Source of the DNA: Candidatus Methylomirabilota bacterium
Lineage (GTDB): Bacteria; Methylomirabilota; Methylomirabilia; Methylomirabilales; CSP1-5
DNA length: 32,676 nucleotides
Reading direction: 5' to 3'
NCBI GenBank assembly: GCA_023249165.1
Contig: JAHFDE010000001.1
Location: 5,243-37,918, forward strand
Shown: one piece after another, positions 26,780-32,676 of the stretch
Position numbering within the stretch: position 1 is the stretch's first letter
Layout of the letters: every line of letters begins with the position of its first letter
The notes under the pieces: generated by a model
Databases searched by the model: none
What the model saw: only the letters and a program-made list of their open reading frames with translations
Told to the model about the DNA's origin: nothing
Made by a program: the position numbers and the translations under genes

Positions 26780-27469
26780 ATGGACGAGGCGGTAAGAAAG
26801 CTCCTGACTCGCGGCGGAGCAAAGCTGGGCCTTACCCTCACTGAGGCGCAGATCGAGCACTTTATCACGTACCTGAGCGAGCTCAAGCGGTGGAACCGAA
26901 AGGCGAACCTGGTTGGGTTCCGGACCGACGAGGCGGTGGTTCGGCATGGGATCCTGGAATCTTTGACCCTCCTCAAGGCGTTCGAGGTCAAGCCTAACCT
27001 GCGACTGATTGACGTCGGCACCGGCGCAGGTCTCCCTGGCATTCCACTCAAGATTGCCGCCCCCGATCTCGAGGTCACCCTTGTCGAGGCGATGAGAAAG
27101 AAGGTCTCCTTCTTGAGACAGGTGTGTCGCCTCCTCCAGTTGCGCGGGATTTCAGTCATGCAGGCCAGGGCGGAGTCCCTGCATCGTGATCCGGCGCACC
27201 GGGAGGCCTACGATCTCGTCACCGCAAGGGCGGTGACGAGGCTTCCAGAGACCGTCGCCCTCTGCACGCCCTTTATGAACAGGGAGGGGCGTCTCGTCCT
27301 GCCTGTAGGGCTGAGATGGCTGAGGGAGGCCGAGACCATTCGGCGCCCCGACATCAAGATTGAACGGGTCCTCCACCTGAGCCCGGACCGGGACATCATT
27401 ATCATGGTCAGGGCCGGCACTGTTTCACGTGGAACAGGCCTCGAGGCTCGCCCGGAGCGTGTCACGTGA
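26780..27469 (+). CDS. rsmG: 16S rRNA (guanine-527-N7)-methyltransferase
   Basis: 229 residues. The SAM-binding region is LRLIDVGTGAGLPGIPLKIA (about 75-94), with LVEAMRKKVSFLRQV after it and DLVTARAVTRLPETV as the next family block. It methylates G527 of 16S rRNA. It lies 31 bp after mnmE and 170 bp before parA, in the usual ori-proximal order. The last codons are constrained by two parS sites: the second overlaps the TGA stop. Confidence 0.95.
   Translation: MDEAVRKLLTRGGAKLGLTLTEAQIEHFITYLSELKRWNRKANLVGFRTDEAVVRHGILESLTLLKAFEVKPNLRLIDVGTGAGLPGIPLKIAAPDLEVTLVEAMRKKVSFLRQVCRLLQLRGISVMQARAESLHRDPAHREAYDLVTARAVTRLPETVALCTPFMNREGRLVLPVGLRWLREAETIRRPDIKIERVLHLSPDRDIIIMVRAGTVSRGTGLEARPERVT
27421..27436. 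promoter_or_regulatory. parS centromere-like site 1
   Basis: TGTTTCACGTGGAACA differs from the bacterial consensus TGTTTCACGTGAAACA at one position. It lies inside the rsmG coding sequence, 0.2 kb from parA and about 4.5 kb from the candidate origin. Confidence 0.9.
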
Positions 27470-27473
27470 AACA
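27458..27473. promoter_or_regulatory. parS centromere-like site 2
   Basis: CGTGTCACGTGAAACA has two mismatches to the parS consensus, both in the left half. It spans the rsmG stop codon and lies 37 bp (start to start) from site 1. Confidence 0.8.
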
Positions 27474-27519
27474 TTCTCCTTTTCCTTGGCGAGGCAGCGT
27501 GCTATCTTCGAGTCGATGC

Positions 27520-27625
27520 TAATGCCGTTCCAACAATGTGTGCCATCCTCTTTGCTGCACATGCCGGCCACCGTTGGAACAAGACGGGCTGATCAAATTC
27601 GGCTCAGTAGGTTGAAACGGCACTA
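27520..27625. repeat. 106-bp element with inverted ends upstream of parA
   Basis: The left end TAATGCCGTTCCAAC (27520-27534) and right end GTTGAAACGGCACTA (27611-27625) are inverted copies of the same 15-mer with two differences. An inner GTTCCAAC (27527-27534) also pairs perfectly with GTTGGAAC (27573-27580). It carries no gene and ends 14 bp before the parA start. Confidence 0.65.
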
Positions 27626-27639
27626 ATTGGGGGATCCGG

Positions 27640-28422
27640 GTGGCGCGGGTGATCGCGGTCACCAACCAAAAGGGAGGGGTGGGCAAGACCACCACCGCAA
27701 TAAATCTCGCTGCTTGTCTCGCCGCGGCCGACAAACGCACACTCCTGGTGGACATCGACCCGCAGGGAAACGCAACGTCAGGGCTCGGCCTCTCCCGGAC
27801 GGGGCCCGGTCCGTACATCTATGAGGTTCTCCTGGGCGAGGCGAAAATCTCCGAGGCGCTTTGCCCCGGACCGATCCCCGCGCTCTACATCCTCCCTTCG
27901 AGTTCAGCCCTGCTCGGTGCGGAGATCGAGTTGGTCCCGGTGGAGGGGCGGGAGCAGAGACTAAAGAGCGTCTTGAACGAGATTTCGGGTGATTTCGCCT
28001 ATATTCTTATCGATTGTCCCCCTTCTTTGGGTCTCTTAACGCTGAATGCCCTCGTAGCCGCTCATTCCGTCCTCATTCCGCTTCAGTGTGAATATTACGC
28101 CCTGGAGGGACTCACCCATCTCCTGACCACGCTACGCCTGATTCGACGCTCGTTCAACCCGGGCCTCGAGATCGAGCGGGTCGTCTTTACTATGTATGAC
28201 AGCCGCCTGAACCTCAACCGGCAGGTCGTAGAGGACGTGCGCCGGAACTTTTCCGGGCGAGTCTTTGAAACGGTGATTCCTCGGAGCACCCGCCTGAGTG
28301 AGGCCCCGAGTTTTGGGAAGCCGATCATCCTATACGATATCCGTTCGGCAGGGGCGGAGGCGTACTTACATCTTGCCAAGGAGGTGATCGATGGGACGGC
28401 AGGCGCTCGGTCGGGGCCTTGA
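27640..28422 (+). CDS. parA: Chromosome partitioning ATPase ParA (Soj)
   Basis: 260 residues. The deviant Walker A is KGGVGKTT at residues 11-18, then LLVDIDPQGNATSGLG, the Walker B region LIDCPPSLGLLTLNAL and PLQCEYYALEGL. The short N-terminus, without a helix-turn-helix, is that of chromosomal ParA/Soj. It forms nucleoid-bound dimers that move ParB-parS complexes and, in several bacteria, affects DnaA. GTG at 27640 follows GGGGGAT. It overlaps parB by 32 bp, and two parS sites lie just upstream. Confidence 0.96.
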   Translation: MARVIAVTNQKGGVGKTTTAINLAACLAAADKRTLLVDIDPQGNATSGLGLSRTGPGPYIYEVLLGEAKISEALCPGPIPALYILPSSSALLGAEIELVPVEGREQRLKSVLNEISGDFAYILIDCPPSLGLLTLNALVAAHSVLIPLQCEYYALEGLTHLLTTLRLIRRSFNPGLEIERVVFTMYDSRLNLNRQVVEDVRRNFSGRVFETVIPRSTRLSEAPSFGKPIILYDIRSAGAEAYLHLAKEVIDGTAGARSGP

Positions 28423-29230
28423 GGCCCTCATTCCCCTTGCCAAGGGGGAGCCGGGGACCGTGGAAATTCCTCTGGCGGAGATCCGCCCAAGCCCTTTCCA
28501 ACCGAGAAAGCGCTTCGATGATAAGAAACTGGACGAACTGGCCGCCTCAATCCGCGCCCAGGGGATCCTTTCCCCTGTCATAGTTCGGCAGATCCCGGGG
28601 GGCTACGAGCTTGTGGCGGGAGAGCGCCGACTCCGTGCGGCGGAGCGTGCGAGCCTCGAGCGCATTCCAGCCGTGGTGCGGGAGATGTCGAACGCGGAGA
28701 TGCTCGAGGTGGCCCTGATCGAAAATGTCCAGCGGGAGGATCTCAATCCTATCGAGGAAGCGGAGGTCTACCGCCGCCTGATCGAGGAGTTTGGACTGAC
28801 CCAGGAGGAGATGGCCGCACGGGTTGGAAAGGATCGGGCCTCTGTCGCCAACACACTCCGTCTGCTCAAGCTTCCCCACCCGATTCGAGAGGATCTGATC
28901 GAGGGGGCCATGTCTCCAGGGCACGGCCGGGCGCTGCTCGGTCTCGAGGGTCGGGATCTTCAGCTCAAAGCGCGAGAGGCGGTGATCCGGCGCGGCCTCT
29001 CGGTCCGGGCGACGGAGCTGTTGGTCAAGCGGCTCAAGAGCGGACCGGCGGCTCAGGGTCGGACCATCCGGCGGAAGGCCCCGGGACTGGCCCAGGCGGA
29101 AGAGCAGTTGCGCCGGACGCTGGCCACAAAGGTCCGGATCATCCGGCGCGGTCAGCGCGGGCGGATCGAGGTGGAGTTTTACTCGGAAGACGATCTCGAC
29201 CGGCTCATCAGAAAAATCTGTTCGGGTTAA
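28391..29230 (+). CDS. parB: Chromosome partitioning CTPase ParB (Spo0J)
   Basis: 279 residues. The N-terminal GRGLEALIP motif interacts with ParA. The CTP-binding boxes are IRPSPFQPRKRFD (about 31-43) and GGYELVAGERRLRAA (70-84), followed by IENVQREDLNPIEEA. The helix-turn-helix is LTQEEMAARVGKDRASVANTLRLL. It loads at parS and spreads as a sliding clamp. The C-terminal dimerisation domain ends IEVEFYSEDDLDRLIRKI. The ATG lies within parA (32-bp overlap), indicating coupled synthesis. Confidence 0.97.
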   Translation: MGRQALGRGLEALIPLAKGEPGTVEIPLAEIRPSPFQPRKRFDDKKLDELAASIRAQGILSPVIVRQIPGGYELVAGERRLRAAERASLERIPAVVREMSNAEMLEVALIENVQREDLNPIEEAEVYRRLIEEFGLTQEEMAARVGKDRASVANTLRLLKLPHPIREDLIEGAMSPGHGRALLGLEGRDLQLKAREAVIRRGLSVRATELLVKRLKSGPAAQGRTIRRKAPGLAQAEEQLRRTLATKVRIIRRGQRGRIEVEFYSEDDLDRLIRKICSG

Positions 29231-29246
29231 CGGGCCACTCGGTCTC

Positions 29247-29262
29247 AGACGCTTCGGCGTCT
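29247..29262 (+). terminator. Hairpin downstream of parB
   Basis: AGACGC-TTCG-GCGTCT is a perfect stable tetraloop hairpin 17 bp after the parB stop, but no T run follows, so termination is uncertain. Confidence 0.4.
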
Positions 29263-29325
29263 CGTCTCGGCACCCGCTCCAGGGCCTTCTCCTCCAGGAT
29301 CCAGGCGGACGATGAAGGGATCCAC

Positions 29326-29817
29326 ATGCGCCGCACCCTCCTGATCTTGCTGGCTTCAGGAGTAGGGACCTGGCTTGGGGTGATGGTCTTTCTCAGCTTC
29401 GTGGTAGCCCCATCCGCCTTTGCCATCCTCGAAAGTCGCCATCAGGCAGGCGATCTGGTTGCGGCCACCCTGAACGTTTTGTACCTCTCTACCTATATCC
29501 TCGGGCCTCTCCTTGCGCTGGTGAGCATCGCGGTTCGGCCGCTCGGGCGGCGGCTCCTGTGGGGGCTGAGGACGATCCTCCTTATCCTGATGACCGCTTC
29601 CACCCTCATCTCTCGGGAGATCGTTGGGACAAGGCTATTCAGTCTGCGCCGCGCCATGGGGGCCGCGATCCAGAGCATCCCGCCTGGGGATCCGCTGCGG
29701 CTGCAGTTTCAGCAGTGGCACCAATTCTCCGTCCTCCTGATGTTTTTCAATATCGCCGCCGCCGCCGTGGTCCTCTGCACCCTGTCGGTTGAGGCGTTCA
29801 GAGAAGGTCGGGGCTAG
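29326..29817 (+). CDS. DUF4149-like small membrane protein
   Basis: 163 residues with four predicted hydrophobic helices: LILLASGVGTWLGVMVFLSF, STYILGPLLALVSIAV, LLWGLRTILLILMTAS and SVLLMFFNIAAAAVVLCTL. The first helix continues into VAPSAFAILESR, and the third is followed by REIVGTRLF. These features and the QQWHQFSVLLM segment resemble the DUF4149/TMEM205-like family, whose function is unknown to me. ATG at 29326 follows GAAGGGATCC. It lies 95 bp after parB; its stop codon overlaps a copy of the CTAGTGCCGTTCCAAC repeat. Confidence 0.7.
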   Translation: MRRTLLILLASGVGTWLGVMVFLSFVVAPSAFAILESRHQAGDLVAATLNVLYLSTYILGPLLALVSIAVRPLGRRLLWGLRTILLILMTASTLISREIVGTRLFSLRRAMGAAIQSIPPGDPLRLQFQQWHQFSVLLMFFNIAAAAVVLCTLSVEAFREGRG

Positions 29818-29829
29818 TGCCGTTCCAAC
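29814..29829 (+). repeat. Stop-overlapping repeat CTAGTGCCGTTCCAAC, copy A
   Basis: The TAG of this repeat is the stop codon of the DUF4149-like gene. The identical first 14 bases recur at the window end after the aminotransferase gene, and related inverted copies bound 27520-27625. The rest of the 151-bp gap to the next gene shows no clear promoter. Confidence 0.65.
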
Positions 29830-29968
29830 TATTCGCGCCGACAGGGAGAAGCCGGTGCGCTACACCACCGTGCTGCTCCTTCTTCGAGCCGGTTAGGCAC
29901 AAACTTTGCTCTTAACGAGAGCTGGACGCACCACCCCGTGATCTTTGGGGTCGGGAGGGGGGAGAGCC

Positions 29969-31459
29969 GTGAAGGGGAAGAATTACATCGCCGGGAAATG
30001 GGTCGGTGCCAGGGGTGGAAGCGAGTACGAGAGTCGAAATCCAGCGCAAACCGGGGAGATCTTAGGTCGAGTCCCTCTGTCCCATCGAGAAGATGTGGAA
30101 CAGGCGGTCGTCTCGGCCAAGGAGGCCTTCCCCGCCTGGCGCGCCCTCTCCCGCATAAAGCGTGGGGAGGCGATCGAGCGGTTCGTCGATATCGTGAAGG
30201 CCGGGGCGGACGAGATGGCCCGGCTAGTGGCGCGAGAGGCGGGCAAGGCCATCAACGAGGCGCGGGCCGATGTCATCGAAGGGATCCACATGGCCCAGTA
30301 CATGTTCGGACATGCGCGGATGCCGTATGGGCAGGCCCTCCCCTCGGAGATTGCGGAGAAGGATGCCTACATGCTTCGCAAACCGAAGGGCGTGGTGTCG
30401 GTCATCACCCCCTGGAACTTCCCCTTTGCCATTCCCATCTGGCTCATCAGCCCCTCCCTCCTCGAAGGCAATACGGTGGTCTTCAAGCCCTCCGAAGAGA
30501 CCCCCCTTGTAGGGGAGAAGATTGTCGAATGCTTCGAGCGTGCCGGGCTTCCCCCCGGGGTGTTGAACCTGGTCCAGGGGATGGGAGAGGAGGTCGGATG
30601 GCCCCTGGTGGTGCATCCAGACGTCGAGGTGGTGCTGTTTACAGGCTCCTACGAGGTGGGGGCGAGGATCAAGCAAGCCTGCGCCAAAGATTACCGCAAG
30701 ATGTGCGCCTGCGAGATGGGGGGGAAGAACGCCATGATCATCTGCCTGGACGCCGATCTCGAGCTGGCGGTCCGGGCGGCGATCCTGAGCGCCTTCAAGA
30801 CGGCCGGCCAGCGGTGCACCTCGGCCTCGCGCCTCATCATCCATGAGAGCCGGATGAAAGAGTTTGCGCAGGCCTTCGTGGCCATGGCGAAACGGATCGT
30901 TATTGGCGATCCGATGGATCAGCAGGTCTTCATGGGGCCCGTGATCAATGAGGCGGCGGTGAAGAAGGTCGGTTTCTACAACCAGCTCGCCAAGAACGAG
31001 GGGGCGGAGATCCTGCTCGATGGGGGGCGCCTGGAGGAGGGGGAGTATCGGAACGGATACTTCTGCAGCCCCTTCATCTATCGGATGGCCCATCGCCGCG
31101 ACGCCCGCGTCCTCCATGAAGAGGTCTTTGGCCCGCACGTGGCCCTGATCCCCTTCCGGAGCCTGGAAGAGGCCGTGGCGATTCATAACGACGTGGAGTA
31201 CGGGTTGGCTTTTTCGGCCATCACCGAGGATTACCGGACCGCACGCCTCCTCCAGGAGGCCTGCGAGTTCGGGGTCGGCTACTGGAACCTGCCCACCATC
31301 GGGGCCGAGGTGCATCTCCCCTTCGGCGGGGTGAAGAAGAGCGGGACCGGGATGCCCGCCTCTTGGCCTCTGCTGGATGTGGTGACGCACAAGGTGGCCT
31401 GGACCGTCAATCACGGCCGAGAGATCAAGATGGCGCAGGGGATGAGCGCCGAGGTGTAA
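29969..31459 (+). CDS. NAD(P)-dependent aldehyde dehydrogenase
   Basis: 496 residues of the ALDH superfamily. N150 of PWNF holds the thiohemiacetal, K173 (VFKPSE) and FTGS (224-227) bind the cofactor, E249 (CEMGGKN) is the general base and C283 (GQRCTSASR) the nucleophile. The later EEVFGPHVALIPF motif is also intact. GTG at 29969 has GGGAGGGGGGAGAG upstream; the frame is open from 29945. A class III aminotransferase gene starts 4 bp downstream, so the pair may oxidise the semialdehyde made by transamination of an omega-amino acid such as ornithine, lysine or 4-aminobutyrate. This is inference from the pairing; an ALDH7 or succinate-semialdehyde-type assignment is possible but unproven. Confidence 0.92.
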   Translation: MKGKNYIAGKWVGARGGSEYESRNPAQTGEILGRVPLSHREDVEQAVVSAKEAFPAWRALSRIKRGEAIERFVDIVKAGADEMARLVAREAGKAINEARADVIEGIHMAQYMFGHARMPYGQALPSEIAEKDAYMLRKPKGVVSVITPWNFPFAIPIWLISPSLLEGNTVVFKPSEETPLVGEKIVECFERAGLPPGVLNLVQGMGEEVGWPLVVHPDVEVVLFTGSYEVGARIKQACAKDYRKMCACEMGGKNAMIICLDADLELAVRAAILSAFKTAGQRCTSASRLIIHESRMKEFAQAFVAMAKRIVIGDPMDQQVFMGPVINEAAVKKVGFYNQLAKNEGAEILLDGGRLEEGEYRNGYFCSPFIYRMAHRRDARVLHEEVFGPHVALIPFRSLEEAVAIHNDVEYGLAFSAITEDYRTARLLQEACEFGVGYWNLPTIGAEVHLPFGGVKKSGTGMPASWPLLDVVTHKVAWTVNHGREIKMAQGMSAEV

Positions 31460-31463
31460 TCAC

Positions 31464-32666
31464 ATGAAGATGAGGGACTGGGTTAAGCTCGAACAACAGT
31501 ATTTCATGGACACCGGCCATCGGCGTCTGGGGGTCACCGTGGTGCGGGGGGCGGGCGCGAAGGTCTGGGACGAGATGGGGAGGGAGTATCTCGACTTCAT
31601 CGCCGGTTGGGCTGCGTGTAGCCTCGGCCACAGCCACCCGGTTATCCTCAAGGCGCTCACGGAACAGGGAGAACACCTGATCCTGGCGAGCAACGATGTC
31701 TACACCATCCCCCAGATTGAGTTGGCAGAGCTCCTCACCTCGGTGAGCGGTCTCGACAAGGTCTTCTTGTGTAACAGCGGGGCCGAGGCGAACGAGGGCG
31801 CAGTGAAGCTGGCCCGGAAGTACGGCAAGCGACATCTCGATGGGGCGTATGGGGTGATCTCGACGCTGCGCGCCTTCCACGGTCGGACGTTGGCCATGGT
31901 TGCGGCAACGGGAAAGCCGGAGTACCAAGCCTCCTTCACCCCTCTCCCCGAAGGATTCAGCCACGTGCCGTACGACGATGCCGAGGCGCTTCGAGCCGCC
32001 GTGAGCGACAAGACTTGCGCCGTCCTGCTCGAGCCGATTCAGGGGGAAGGCGGGGTCCATGTCCCGGGAGACCGCTATCTGAAGGATGTCCGACAGCTCT
32101 GCGACGAGCGGGGACTCCTCCTGATTCTTGACGAGGTCCAGACCGGGTGCGGCCGGACAGGGACCCTGTGGGGTCATGAACAGTCTGGGATCAAGCCGGA
32201 CATCATGACGGTCGGCAAAGGCTTGGGGGGCGGCGTCCCCATCGCCGCGATCCTGGTCAGGGACCGGGCGGCCTGCTTCGGACCGGGAGATCACGGGTCC
32301 ACCTTCGGGGGCAATGCCCTCTGCTGCGCTGTGGCTACCGCGGTCCTGCGACACATCCTCGAGGAGGATCTGTCCGGCAACGCCGCGGCCGTGGGGAGCT
32401 ACTTCAGCGAGCGACTCCTTGCCCTGCAAGAGAAGTGGACGATCGCGAAGGCGGTTCGCGGCCGGGGCCTGCTCCTGGCAATGGAGTTCAGCGAACCGAT
32501 AGCGCTGCAGGTGGTCAAGGCCTGCCGCGCACTGGGCCTCTTGATGAACCCCCTTCCACCCCACACGATCCGGTTCATGCCGCCCCTGATCATCGGACGC
32601 GAGGAAGTGGACCAGGCCGTTGCAATTCTGGACGCCGCCCTCGAACAGGTCGTGGGCCTCCCCTAG
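31464..32666 (+). CDS. Class III PLP-dependent aminotransferase (acetylornithine/ornithine type)
   Basis: 400 residues, complete. The PLP lysine is K252 in TVGKGLGGGVP. D223 in LILDEVQTGCGRTG contacts the pyridine nitrogen, and the phosphate-binding NSGAEANEGAVKLAR (104-118) and FHGRT (138-142) are present. EPIQGEGGVHVP is the family's conserved segment. The fold is shared by ArgD, ornithine, 4-aminobutyrate and lysine aminotransferases, and the residues seen do not decide among them. It starts 4 bp after the aldehyde dehydrogenase stop, with GAGGTG upstream overlapping that gene's end. Its TAG stop overlaps a second copy of the CTAGTGCCGTTCCA repeat at the very end of the window. Confidence 0.92.
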   Translation: MKMRDWVKLEQQYFMDTGHRRLGVTVVRGAGAKVWDEMGREYLDFIAGWAACSLGHSHPVILKALTEQGEHLILASNDVYTIPQIELAELLTSVSGLDKVFLCNSGAEANEGAVKLARKYGKRHLDGAYGVISTLRAFHGRTLAMVAATGKPEYQASFTPLPEGFSHVPYDDAEALRAAVSDKTCAVLLEPIQGEGGVHVPGDRYLKDVRQLCDERGLLLILDEVQTGCGRTGTLWGHEQSGIKPDIMTVGKGLGGGVPIAAILVRDRAACFGPGDHGSTFGGNALCCAVATAVLRHILEEDLSGNAAAVGSYFSERLLALQEKWTIAKAVRGRGLLLAMEFSEPIALQVVKACRALGLLMNPLPPHTIRFMPPLIIGREEVDQAVAILDAALEQVVGLP

Positions 32667-32676
32667 TGCCGTTCCA
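32663..32676 (+). repeat. Stop-overlapping repeat CTAGTGCCGTTCCA, copy B, truncated by window end
   Basis: It is identical over 14 bases to 29814-29827 and is likewise placed so that its TAG is the stop codon of the preceding gene. Confidence 0.6.

Noticed and set aside
27520..27625. Insertion sequence upstream of parA
   Set aside because: The 106-bp element has inverted ends but no transposase and no clear target duplication; called a repeat only.

Overview
The window is about 32.7 kb of a high-GC bacterial chromosome centred on what looks like the replication origin. Genes left of about 22.2 kb lie mostly on the minus strand and genes right of 22.9 kb all lie on the plus strand. The plus strand is C-rich on the left and G-rich on the right, as expected where leading-strand synthesis diverges. 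A Gram-negative (diderm) lineage is suggested by a YidC with a large periplasmic domain, an exported LTxxQ/Spy-like protein, a GyrB of about 811 residues carrying the extra C-terminal insertion, and an MglA/MglB pair. An uncultured high-GC phylum such as Methylomirabilota (NC10) or a relative would fit, but the window alone does not fix the taxonomy.

Layout. At 1-1771 there is a BlaI-type repressor, an M56 membrane protease and a Met/His-rich periplasmic protein, with the same 15-bp operator at both promoters. At 1.8-4.3 kb come pyrE, an atypical SDR, a GIY-YIG nuclease gene and tRNA-Asn between two copies of a repeat. At 4.3-8.4 kb, on the minus strand, the order of transcription is large-type SRP RNA, dnaX, ebfC, recR, mglB, mglA. 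At 8.5-9.3 kb are two tRNA-Ser genes and tadA, whose reading frame runs into tRNA-Ser(CGA). At 9.4-10.4 kb is a tandem receiver-domain protein behind a sigma54-like promoter. At 10.5-13.8 kb a plus-strand block holds a structured leader plus rpsU, a small zinc-ribbon protein, an A+T-richer fatty-acid desaturase and a sulfite-oxidase-like molybdoenzyme. At 13.9-15.8 kb are tRNA-Arg(ACG), two more tRNA-Ser genes and serS, so all four serine isoacceptors and their synthetase occur in one window. At 15.8-22.2 kb are gyrA, gyrB and dnaN.

The 700-bp gap at 22.2-22.9 kb carries several DnaA-box-like sites, A+T-rich stretches and hairpins and is the candidate oriC; dnaA itself and recF are not beside it. 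To its right, rpmH-rnpA-yidD-yidC-mnmE-rsmG-parA-parB forms the usual ori-proximal block (without jag and mnmG), with two parS sites at the 3' end of rsmG. A DUF4149-like membrane protein and an aldehyde dehydrogenase/class III aminotransferase pair close the window.

The least expected signal is in the spacers. Between successive stable-RNA genes, and between gyrB and gyrA, there are paired inverted arms each made of three or four tandem degenerate 7- or 8-mers. The words differ from spacer to spacer but the architecture is the same. Other small repeat families are a TAGTGCCGTTCCAAC element overlapping stop codons, a 21-bp tandem repeat inside gyrA, and the repeat flanking tRNA-Asn.
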